Shown here: piece by piece, positions 26,486-33,910 of the stretch
Layout: the number at the start of each line of letters is the position of its first letter
Position numbering within the stretch: position 1 is the first letter of the stretch
Source: Lentisphaerae bacterium RIFOXYA12_64_32
Lineage (GTDB): Bacteria; Verrucomicrobiota; Lentisphaeria; Oligosphaerales; YB12-FULL-65-16
DNA: 44,934 nt
NCBI GenBank assembly: GCA_001803235.1
Contig: MHBL01000023.1
Span: 1-44,934, forward strand
Reading direction: 5' to 3'
The notes under the pieces: model-generated
The model's database searches: none
What the model saw: the letters and a program-made list of their open reading frames with translations, nothing else
Told to the model about the DNA's origin: nothing
Program-made: the position numbers and the translations under genes

Positions 26486-29002
26486 TCACGGTTGCGTTGG
26501 TGCGTTTGCGGGCGGTGGCAGGGCCACGATGCCCCAGGTGGCCAGGCGCGGCAGCGTGAGGCGCACGGAGTCGGCGTGCGGTTCGGGGGCCAGGTCGGTC
26601 GGTGCTTCGCCCGGCTGCCAGTAGGTGGCTTTGCCGATGACTCCCCAGCGCTGCGGGTGTTTCAGAGCGACGGTGACGTGGGTGTACGCCTCGGGCTGTT
26701 TCAGATCCGGCGTGCTGTTCCAGTTGACGACGTGGATGATGACTGAGCCGTCGGGCGCGGCGCGCGGGAAGAGGTACACCTTGGCGGGGCCTTCGAACTG
26801 CAGCAGATCCATGTCGCGCGTGGCGAGGAACCGGTCCAGGTCGGCGTCGGCCCGGACGAGGCGGAAGCGGTTCTCGGCCGCGACGCGGTCCAGGCAGGCG
26901 CGGTCGTCGGGCGCCAGCGTCTCGACCGGGCTGAGCGTGACGAGTGCCTTGACCGTGCGCAGGTCCGCATCGCGCAGCGGGATGCGCGCCTGCTTCGTGG
27001 CGGCCACGACGAGGTGGAAGGGGATCTGCCGCGCGGCGAGGTTTTCGCAGAAGCGGGTAACGCGGGCCGACGTTTCCACGTCGGCATTCACCAAGACCGC
27101 GATCTCCGCAACGCTCTGGTACGTGTCGAACAATTCCGGGTGTTCGTGGATCAGGTCGTACAGCGCGCCGAACTCCTCGCGGGTGCCGAAGTAGCGGGGC
27201 ACGCTGCCGGTCTCGTCCGAACCCATGTAGATGTCCCACGGCACGAGATGGAGTTGTCCGAGCGCGTACGACAGTGCGAGGGTTCGGGCGCCGTCAGCCG
27301 TGCCCTGGAGCACGGGTGTCGAAACGAACTGCAGTCCGAGCGCGTCGGCGGTCTTGTTGCCCGCCAGGCTGGCCGCGAAGGTGCGGTCGTAGACCTCGCC
27401 GTGGTAGAAGTCCACCAGGTCGGAGTGGACATGGGAGCCGTCCGCGGCAGGCATGGGGATGCAGTCGTTTACCGAGATTGCGATGTACTTCTGCGGCGAC
27501 CATTCGTTGAGCTTGGCGCGGAAGTCACGGTAGAAGGTGCGCGTGCTCTCGATCTGGAACGCGATGAAGTCGGGTGTGAGCGGCAGTGTCTTGAACTGCT
27601 TGCGGTACGCGGCGGCATCCGGGACGCCGTGGTCCTTCAGGTGCTGGCGGTAGTCGAAGCTGTCGATGGCGTCGATCCCGAGCGCCTTCAATTCCTCCGG
27701 GGTGTGGGCCTTGCGCAGGTAGTCCCTGAACCCGGCCCGGCAATGCTCGCAGAAGCAGACGCCACCATACCTGACCCAGCTCGCGTTCATGGCCGCATCG
27801 TCGACATGGAGCATGTCCACGCCTATGTCCACGTGGGCCTTGGCTGCAGTGAAGAACAGGTCCCGGAACGCGGGGTGGTTGCAGCAGCCGGTGTAGTGCG
27901 GGGGCTTGAACGTCACCATCCAGGACGGCATGTTCTTGTTCCCGTCCAAGTCTTCGTGACGCCCGGACGGATCGCCCGCGGCGGGCTTGTCCGGGGTCGC
28001 TTTGTCCGTGCCTTGCAGGCCGTTCAGCGTGCCCTGGTAACGGAGGCCCGCGGCCTGGATGGCGGCGGCGTACTCCTTTTTCGTGCCGTAGACCCACAGG
28101 CAGTCGGTGGCGTGGAACGACTGCATGACGGGCAGAGCGTCCGGGCGTTGCCAGCGCGTGGAGAACGGGATGCTGGAGCGCTTGAAGACCAGCGGTCGTG
28201 CCGGGTCGGGTCGGGGTTGCGGGAAGCGGGGGCGTGCCGTGGTGGCCGCCGTCAGGTCGGCGGCGGCCGCCGCGGCGATCTCGTCGCCGGACAGGGCGCG
28301 GTCGTACAGGCGGAAGTGCGCGAGCCAGCCGTTGAACGGACGAATCGTCAGGAGATTGCCGATGACCAGGTTGCCCCACGCCTGAGGGCGGGGGCCGGTG
28401 CGCGGTTGTTCGCCGAGCAGGACCGGGGGCAGTCCCAGCCCGCCGAGGTAGCCGCGCACGGTGTCCTTGTCAACCACGACCGCGTTGAACCGCCAGTCCG
28501 TGAGCGGCGGGAACTTGGCCCGCTCCATCGCCTTGTACTTGAAGGTGTGCCCCGCTTTGTCCTGGCCGGAGCCGAAGCTGATGCTGAGGCCGTTGACCGC
28601 GGGTGTCCAGTCCCATCCGGACTCGGTCATGCCCAGGCGCGCACTGACGCCGTCCGCGGTCGGGTTCTGGCGCGCCCAGAGCATGATCGTAAACGTCTCC
28701 AGGCCGGCGAGTTTGTCGCCGGGGAAGACCACCGCGCTGCCGGCCGGGGTGGTGTCCTGGCCGAACACGCCGCCGTGCCGGGATGCCTGGGTGAAGTCGA
28801 GGCACTCGCCCAACGCCCCGTCGTCGAACACGGCCGCCTCGCCGGGCGCATACACCGCCAGGGTCGCGTCGCCGCCGAGCGAGCCGCGGTTCGCCAGGCT
28901 GCCCGCCAAGGGCAGATCGATGAGCGGCGGTGCGGACTGCGCAAATGCCAGAGACGCGGACAGCACGGCGAGGGTCGACAGGCAGGCGAGGCTGAGGTGC
29001 AT
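26486..29002 (-). CDS. Secreted LamG + glycoside-hydrolase-like protein
   Basis: An 838-aa exported protein. A Sec signal peptide (MHLSLACLSTLAVLSASLAFAQ) is followed by a LamG/concanavalin-type domain (about 25-250; DLPLAGSLANRGSLGGDATL, WLAHFRLYDRALSGDEIAAA). From about 280 to 700 lies a TIM-barrel-like region with IGVDMLHVDDAAMNASW and a cysteine cluster CFCEHCRAGFRDYL, as in GH42-like proteins of PVC bacteria. A C-terminal beta-sandwich with GSVIIHVVNWNSTPD resembles the last domain of GH42 enzymes. It is probably a glycosidase acting on an external polysaccharide; the exact family is unassigned. AAAGGA precedes the ATG at 29002. Confidence 0.78.
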   Translation of the reverse strand: MHLSLACLSTLAVLSASLAFAQSAPPLIDLPLAGSLANRGSLGGDATLAVYAPGEAAVFDDGALGECLDFTQASRHGGVFGQDTTPAGSAVVFPGDKLAGLETFTIMLWARQNPTADGVSARLGMTESGWDWTPAVNGLSISFGSGQDKAGHTFKYKAMERAKFPPLTDWRFNAVVVDKDTVRGYLGGLGLPPVLLGEQPRTGPRPQAWGNLVIGNLLTIRPFNGWLAHFRLYDRALSGDEIAAAAAADLTAATTARPRFPQPRPDPARPLVFKRSSIPFSTRWQRPDALPVMQSFHATDCLWVYGTKKEYAAAIQAAGLRYQGTLNGLQGTDKATPDKPAAGDPSGRHEDLDGNKNMPSWMVTFKPPHYTGCCNHPAFRDLFFTAAKAHVDIGVDMLHVDDAAMNASWVRYGGVCFCEHCRAGFRDYLRKAHTPEELKALGIDAIDSFDYRQHLKDHGVPDAAAYRKQFKTLPLTPDFIAFQIESTRTFYRDFRAKLNEWSPQKYIAISVNDCIPMPAADGSHVHSDLVDFYHGEVYDRTFAASLAGNKTADALGLQFVSTPVLQGTADGARTLALSYALGQLHLVPWDIYMGSDETGSVPRYFGTREEFGALYDLIHEHPELFDTYQSVAEIAVLVNADVETSARVTRFCENLAARQIPFHLVVAATKQARIPLRDADLRTVKALVTLSPVETLAPDDRACLDRVAAENRFRLVRADADLDRFLATRDMDLLQFEGPAKVYLFPRAAPDGSVIIHVVNWNSTPDLKQPEAYTHVTVALKHPQRWGVIGKATYWQPGEAPTDLAPEPHADSVRLTLPRLATWGIVALPPPANAPTQP

Positions 29003-29102
29003 GGCGATGTCCTTTCCTCGTAGGTTTAGGCTTAGGCACGCGAAACGCGGCGCTGTGGATGGACACCCAACCTCAAGCCGCACGGCATCGTGGCGCCCCC
29101 AT

Positions 29103-29185
29103 GCTCGTAGTCCCGCCTTCAGGCGGTCCGGATTCCGCGTGGCCACGAAACAAGACGGGGACCGCCTAAAGGCGGAACTACGAGC
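29103..29185. repeat. 83-bp palindromic REP-like pair
   Basis: Two 27-bp arms (29103-29129 and inverted 29159-29185) match at 25 of 27 positions. Each arm is itself a small hairpin around CCGCCTTCAGGCGG. The same unit recurs at 33590-33616 and 33796-33821. It lies between the LamG/GH gene and the prepilin-like gene. Confidence 0.85.
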
Positions 29186-29278
29186 CTGGGCCGTGCCGCT
29201 CACTGGCCTGGTTGGGTGGCATTCGGATTGACCTCCCTCACCCACGACGCACAGCCGTGGCACCCGTTCGGGCGGCGT

Positions 29279-29971
29279 TCAATCCCGGCCGCGGGTCCAG
29301 GACGACTTCATCGGGGCCATGAACTGGCCGCGGTGGACCCACTTCACGTGCCCGTCAACGTAAAGGAAGTTGCACCCGTAGGCGTGCAGCGGCGTGTAGC
29401 CCAGGTCCCAACTGCCGGGGCCGATGCAGGGCCAGTCGCCGGTGTCGCCGGCCGGGTGCATGGTGCGCCGGTCGGCGAGCATGAGCATGTTGTCGTAGTC
29501 GGCGATTTCGCGAAGCCGGGCGCAGCCGCCGCGCGGGTCATTCGGTGCGGCGCCGCCCGGGACGATGAAGCCCAAGCCCCAGTCCGAATTGACCGCATAC
29601 CCCGAGTAGTTCCAGCCGTAGTCGGACGCACCGCCGCCGTTCAGCGTCGGACAGGTGCGGACGCCGCGGTCCTTGCCCGAGTAGATGTCCAGGAGCGTAT
29701 ACCACATGAAGCCACTGGTTTGCATGGCGGGCAGGGTCTCCTCGTTGTCGCCAACGTACAGGTTGGTGGCGACCCCGAGCTGCTTGAGATTGCCCAGGCA
29801 CTGGACCTGCTGTGCCTTCTCCTTGGCCTTCTGCAGCGACGGGAGCAGCAGCGACGCCAGGATCGCGATGATCGCGATGACGACCAGTAACTCGATGAGT
29901 GTGAAACCCGGACTCGAGAGACCGTGCCCTCGCTTCACGCAAGTCTCGCTGCGTTGTGGGTGGAATGACAT
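29279..29971 (-). CDS. Prepilin-type N-terminal domain / H-X9-DG protein
   Basis: A 230-aa pseudopilin-like protein. The class III signal [20 protein letters not shown] follows a 22-residue basic leader and has the canonical Gly before Phe and Glu at +5, so it should be a prepilin peptidase substrate. The C-terminal [18 protein letters not shown] gives the H-X9-DG motif. AAGGAG lies 7 bases before the ATG at 29971. It sits between the FadR-type regulator and the LamG/GH gene, all on the minus strand. It is probably an exported surface or matrix protein associated with the glycan locus. Confidence 0.9.
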   Translation of the reverse strand: MSFHPQRSETCVKRGHGLSSPGFTLIELLVVIAIIAILASLLLPSLQKAKEKAQQVQCLGNLKQLGVATNLYVGDNEETLPAMQTSGFMWYTLLDIYSGKDRGVRTCPTLNGGGASDYGWNYSGYAVNSDWGLGFIVPGGAAPNDPRGGCARLREIADYDNMLMLADRRTMHPAGDTGDWPCIGPGSWDLGYTPLHAYGCNFLYVDGHVKWVHRGQFMAPMKSSWTRGRD

Positions 29972-30114
29972 GGGGCGTCTCCTTCTGGGCCAATCGCTTC
30001 TCGCAATCCTCGTTGCCATCGTTTCCCGATGTCCGCAACCTGGCAAACTCCGGATCGACGGGCGATTGCGAAGACGATTGCGACCGCGATTTCCTGTTCG
30101 TCAGTCGCGTTTCA

Positions 30115-30837
30115 CTATGAACCCGCCTCGACCAACGGTGTTAGCGCTTGGCGGCGTGTCGGGGAAGTGGTCGTCCCCGATCGGCCAGCCACGGGGGGCG
30201 GCGGAGCGGCGACCGCAATATCCTCCAGCCCCTTGCGCACGTGCTCGCGCATGGCACGCTCGGCTGCCTCCGGGTCGGAGCCGGCCAGTGCCTGAACCAG
30301 TTGCAGGTGCCACCGGGACGGTTGCCGGACCCGCGCGAAGTCCACCAACTGGGTCGAGGCCAGAAACAACTGCTGCAGATTGACGCGCGCGAGAGTCTCC
30401 ACCAGTTCGGTGCACCCGCAGAGACCGTCGATGGCCGAATGGAAAACGTAGTGTTCCGTCGCCAACTGGCCGGCATCCGCGGGCGGCTTGGCAAAGAGTC
30501 GGTCCAGTGCCTGGGCTTGAGTGAGCAGGGGCGCGAAGTCCACCGCCGCGCGGCGCGAGCACACCAGTCGCGCCGCCATGCCCTCGAGGGCTTCGCGCAC
30601 CAGGAACAGCCCTTTGAGTCGGTCGACGTCGAACGGCACAATGCGCGTGCCCCACTTGGGAACGTTCTCCACCAGGCCCTGGTTCTCGAGCATGCGAAGG
30701 GACTCGCGGACCACAATGGGGCTGCAGCCGAGCTCCCGGGCCAGTTGCCGCTGCGACAGGACCTCGCCCGGCGCAAAGCGCCCCTGCAGGATGTTACCCC
30801 GCAACTGGTTCGCGCACTGTTCCGTACGTGTGAGCAT
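30115..30837 (-). CDS. GntR-family (FadR subfamily) transcriptional regulator
   Basis: A 240-aa regulator. The N-terminal winged helix (about 9-75) contains GEVLSQRQLARELGCSPIVVRESLRMLENQGLVE. The C-terminal FCD ligand domain (about 85-215) is all helical and includes HYVFHSAIDGLCGCTELVE and WHLQLVQALAGSDPEAAERAMREHV; His residues in these helices usually bind a metal. FCD regulators commonly respond to sugar acids or organic acids. It likely controls the minus-strand glycan genes downstream and probably itself through the palindrome in its own promoter. The ATG has GGGAAG upstream. Confidence 0.92.
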   Translation of the reverse strand: MLTRTEQCANQLRGNILQGRFAPGEVLSQRQLARELGCSPIVVRESLRMLENQGLVENVPKWGTRIVPFDVDRLKGLFLVREALEGMAARLVCSRRAAVDFAPLLTQAQALDRLFAKPPADAGQLATEHYVFHSAIDGLCGCTELVETLARVNLQQLFLASTQLVDFARVRQPSRWHLQLVQALAGSDPEAAERAMREHVRKGLEDIAVAAPPPPVAGRSGTTTSPTRRQALTPLVEAGS

Positions 30838-31206
30838 CGGTGCTTCCCGTCTTTGCTATGTCTGATATATCATATATACCACAGGGGTGGGATAATGTCA
30901 AGTGGCGGACAACAAGAAAGGGGCGATGCATGAGCACAAGTCGATCGTCGTGCTCGCAATCGTCGTCGCCATCGTCACTCGATCGAGAACCGCCGTGAAT
31001 GGAAAAGCGACAGACGATTGCGACGACGATCATGTGAGACGATTGCCGGATCGAGGATGACCGGGCGACGCTGAAACGGAAACGACGCCGGACGAGAGAA
31101 TGTGGCCCCGGTCGACCGAATACGGCGACCAGTGCTCGGCGGTTGTTCCGTCCAAAGTTATGTATTATGACATTTCAAAGGACATTTATTGCACTAAAAT
31201 GGAGTT
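30838..31206. other. Intergenic region with ATCGTC repeats and AT-rich leader
   Basis: It holds the FadR-type promoter, then a stretch (30941-31060) of ATCGTC-type units with an 11-bp perfect inverted pair (30959-30969 and 31020-31030). A markedly AT-rich segment (about 31150-31200) precedes the DUF4143 ATPase and probably contains its promoter. I see no gene. Confidence 0.6.
30863..30901 (-). promoter_or_regulatory. Sigma70-type promoter with overlapping palindromic operator for the FadR-type gene
   Basis: On the minus strand TTGACA (30896-30901) is followed, after exactly 17 bases, by TATATA (30873-30878). The -10 is part of an AT-rich palindrome ATATATGATATAT, and TGATATATCA (30863-30872) is a perfect 10-bp palindrome. 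The site lies 26 bp upstream of the start codon, a typical place for GntR autoregulation. The binding protein is inferred. Confidence 0.7.
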
Positions 31207-32351
31207 GTGTACCACAGAACAAAGAAAATAGACTCAGGATCCAGCTTCTTCCTCTTCGGGCCGCGCGGGACTGGGAAGACGTTCTGGCTCCGGCACACAT
31301 TTCCCGCTGCGGTGTACGTCGACCTGCTTGAAGCCAGAACCGCGACGGAACTGCTGGCCGACCCGCAGCGCCTCAGCGCGCGCATTCCGGCCGCCGGCAC
31401 CGAACCGGTCATCATTGACGAGATTCAGCGTGTTCCCGACCTGCTCGATGAGGTTCACCGACTCATCGAGGCCCGTGGTCTGCGGTTCGTGCTTACTGGT
31501 AGCAGCCCGAGGAAGCTGCTTCGTGGGGGGGGGGGAACCTGCTCGCGGGCCGTGCCCTGACCGAGCAGTTCTTTCCGCTGACGGCGGCCGAGCTTGGGGC
31601 CGATTTCTCCTTGGAGAAAGCACTCCGGTACGGCATGCTTCCCACGCTGTACGACACGGCCAAGACGGCGGATCCCGGACGCTACCTTGTGACCTATGTG
31701 GAAACGTACCTCCGCGAGGAGGTTATCGCGGAAGGTCTGACACGGCAGGCCGGGGCATTCGCCCGGTTTCTCGAGGCTGCCAGTTTCTCTCAGGGCCAAG
31801 TGCTGAACATGTGTGAGGTTGCCCGCGAGTGTGCCGTTCACCGTCGGGTGGCCGAGAACTACTTCGGGATCCTCGATGATCTGTTGCTGGGCGTGCGTCT
31901 TCCCGTGTTTGAGAAGCGGGCCCAAAGGCGGGTGATCGCTCATCCCAAGTTCTATTTCTTTGATGTGGGCGTATATCGGGCGGCGCGTCCGTGCGGGCCG
32001 CTGGATGATCCGGGGCCGATTGAGGGCGCGGCCCTGGAGAGCCTGGTGCTCCAAGAACTCCGGGCCACGAATCAGAACTTCGGCCTGGGGTATGACCTGT
32101 ACTACTGGCGAACTCCCGGCGGCATGGAGGTGGATTTCGTCCTCTATGGCACCCGCGGGGTCGTCGCCGTCGAGGTGAAATGCAAGCGGCGCCTGACCGG
32201 GCACGACCTGCGCGGTTTACGCACCTTCCTTGCCGACTACCCGATGGCCAAGGGATACGTCTTCTACGGTGGCGATCACCCGCTGCACCTCGACGCGATC
32301 ACGGCACTGCCGGTTGCGGACGCGCTGCGGCGTCTGCCGGAACTGCTCTGA
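31207..32351 (+). pseudogene. ATP-binding protein with DUF4143 domain, frameshifted at a G11 tract
   Basis: The AAA-type N-terminal part (31207-31560) has the Walker A FFLFGPRGTGKT, Walker B PVIIDEIQRVPDL and VLTGSSPRKLLRG. The frame is lost at eleven consecutive G (31525-31535). The next frame reads straight on as NLLAGRALTEQFFPLTAAELG, giving the family's usual sequence, and then the DUF4143 C-terminal domain (31611-32351) with ENYFGILDDLLLG, FYFFDVGVYRAA and the nuclease-like MEVDFVLYG..VAVEVKCK. One extra G or two fewer would restore a protein of about 380 aa. The start is the GTG at 31207. This is either a sequencing error, a recent mutation or slippage-dependent expression. These proteins are often mobile. 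Confidence 0.85.
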
Positions 32352-32396
32352 GAGGGTCCGCTACGGCGCGACGTGCGGATTCCGCGCGGGTGGGCC

Positions 32397-33422
32397 TCAC
32401 CACGGTCCGGCGCCGAACTCAAGGCCGGCCCGGACCATGGCGACGAGGTTTTCGGGCTTGCAGCTCGAGTGGATGCTGTTGCTGGAGGAGAGCAGGTAGC
32501 CGCCGCCGGGCGCGGCGTCGCGCATGCACTGGCGCACCGCTGCGCGCACCTGTTCGGGCGTGCCGAACGGCAGCAGGTGGCCGCAGTCGACGTTGCCGAT
32601 CAGGGCCATGCGGTCGCCGACCCGGGCTTTGGTCGTCTTGAGGTCCATGTTGGCGATCGGTTCGATGGGGTTCAGGCCGTCTGCGCCGGAGCGTGCGATG
32701 GACTCGAGAATGGGGTACAGGTTGCCGTCGCTGTGCTTGACCGCCAGGGCGCCTTCCTCGTGGATCACGTCGACCATCTTCTTCAGGCGCGGTTGGAGCA
32801 TGGCGTCGAACACGGCCGGGCTCATCATGGGGCCCTGGTTCGCGGCATAATCGTCGCCCAGCACGATCACGTCGGCGCCGGTGCGCACGGCGCGCCGTGC
32901 CAGGGCGATATTCGCCTCCAGGACCATGTCCATCAGGGCATTGGCGAAGTCCGGCTCGGCGAGCAGGTCCATGAGCATATTCTCGATGCCGTGCAGGTAG
33001 GCTGACCACATGAACGCGGCGCGCTGGTGGAAGAGGATGGCGCGGCGGCCCTTGTAGCGCCGGACCAGGTCGGGCAGTGCGCCGAGGCGGTGCGGCGCCT
33101 GGGGGTCGGGCGGCGTGTACCGGCGCAGGTCATCCCAGGTCTCAATCGGGCCCTTGACCGGGTGATCGAGCGCTTCCGGGCCGCGCTGGTAGAGCACGCC
33201 CCACTCATCGACCCAGTGTTCCGGGCCGCGCGCCTCGACCTGCTGGAACCGCGCCCCGCAGGCGACGGCGTCCATGCCGAGCTTGTCCATGCAGTCGGCC
33301 GGGTCCAGGCACCCCGGTACGGCCTTGGCTGCCACGCGCGGATCGATGAGGAATTCAACCACCGGGACACGGTCGACCGGCTGCCGTCGGATAGCGGTCA
33401 GAACACGTTCTTGAGAGGTCAT
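32397..33422 (-). CDS. Uroporphyrinogen decarboxylase-like protein (MtaA/CmuA type)
   Basis: A 341-aa TIM-barrel protein of the URO-D superfamily. It begins TSQERVLTAIRRQPVDRVPVVEF as family members do. Other landmarks are WGVLYQRG, GADVIVLGDDYAANQGPMMSP, ALAVKHSDGNLYPILESIARSGADGLNPIEP, ALIGNVDCGHLLPFGTPEQV and GYLLSSSNSIHSSCKPEN. The HSDGN and final Cys block are typical of the methyltransferase-like branch that acts on corrinoid or coenzyme M partners, and not of HemE. No corrinoid protein gene is adjacent. The ATG at 33422 has AAAGG 9 bases upstream. Confidence 0.88.
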   Translation of the reverse strand: MTSQERVLTAIRRQPVDRVPVVEFLIDPRVAAKAVPGCLDPADCMDKLGMDAVACGARFQQVEARGPEHWVDEWGVLYQRGPEALDHPVKGPIETWDDLRRYTPPDPQAPHRLGALPDLVRRYKGRRAILFHQRAAFMWSAYLHGIENMLMDLLAEPDFANALMDMVLEANIALARRAVRTGADVIVLGDDYAANQGPMMSPAVFDAMLQPRLKKMVDVIHEEGALAVKHSDGNLYPILESIARSGADGLNPIEPIANMDLKTTKARVGDRMALIGNVDCGHLLPFGTPEQVRAAVRQCMRDAAPGGGYLLSSSNSIHSSCKPENLVAMVRAGLEFGAGPW

Positions 33423-33446
33423 GGGATGGGGCCTTTCCGCGATGAG

Positions 33447-33472
33447 GTGTCGGGTGACGGGGTGTCGGGTGG
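33447..33472. repeat. 7-bp unit array GTGTCGG
   Basis: GTGTCGG, GTGACGG, G, GTGTCGG, GTGG in tandem, about 25 bp upstream of the URO-D-like start codon. Confidence 0.7.
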
Positions 33473-33632
33473 AAGGGAGTGCTGTGGGGCGGTGCGGCTT
33501 TCCTGAACCCTGTACGGTCCTGTGAGATTCGCGTCCGGTGTCCTTGGTTCGTTCGGGGTCGTTGCCAGTCTCGAGGCGGCGCGTCACCCGGACCGCGTAA
33601 ACGCGGGACTACAAGCCCGGCGTTGTCAGAGG

Positions 33633-33786
33633 CAGGGCTGTTTCAAGATCCGGCCCCGCGTCTCGGAAGGCCACGCCTCTGCGCACACCAAGCAGGGGCG
33701 GCCTGTCCTCAGGCCGCCCCCCCGGCGTGGGGACACGCCGGGGGTACTCGCCGCACGTGACGGTCACGAATCTTGAAACAGCCCTG
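33633..33786. mobile_element. MITE-like element with 17-bp perfect TIRs and 9-bp TSD
   Basis: The 154-bp element starts CAGGGCTGTTTCAAGAT (33633-33649) and ends with its exact inverse (33770-33786). TGTCAGAGG directly flanks both ends (33624-33632 and 33787-33795), a perfect 9-bp target-site duplication. Inside lie two more hairpins: GGCGGCCTG/CAGGCCGCC and CCCCGGCGTG/CACGCCGGGG. There is no coding capacity, so it must be mobilised by a transposase encoded elsewhere. It is inserted in the spacer of a REP-like pair. Confidence 0.92.
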
Positions 33787-33910
33787 TGTCAGAGGTTCGT
33801 AGTCCCGCCTTCAGGCGGTCTGAGAGCCCTGCCGCGAGTTTCGCCCCGAGATAATCCGTCGCGGCGGACGCTCAACGCTGAATACTGAACACTGCGCCCG
33901 GCTGTCCCGG

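Larger units (their letters stand above)
33423..33910. other. Intergenic region occupied by nested repeats
   Basis: It contains a 7-bp unit array GTGTCGG (33447-33472) just upstream of the URO-D-like start, a REP-like palindromic pair (33590-33616 and 33796-33821), and between them a MITE-like element with target duplication (33624-33795). I see no gene. Confidence 0.75.

Noticed and set aside
32397..33422. HemE (haem biosynthesis)
   Set aside because: The sequence matches the MtaA/CmuA-like branch, and no other haem gene is nearby.
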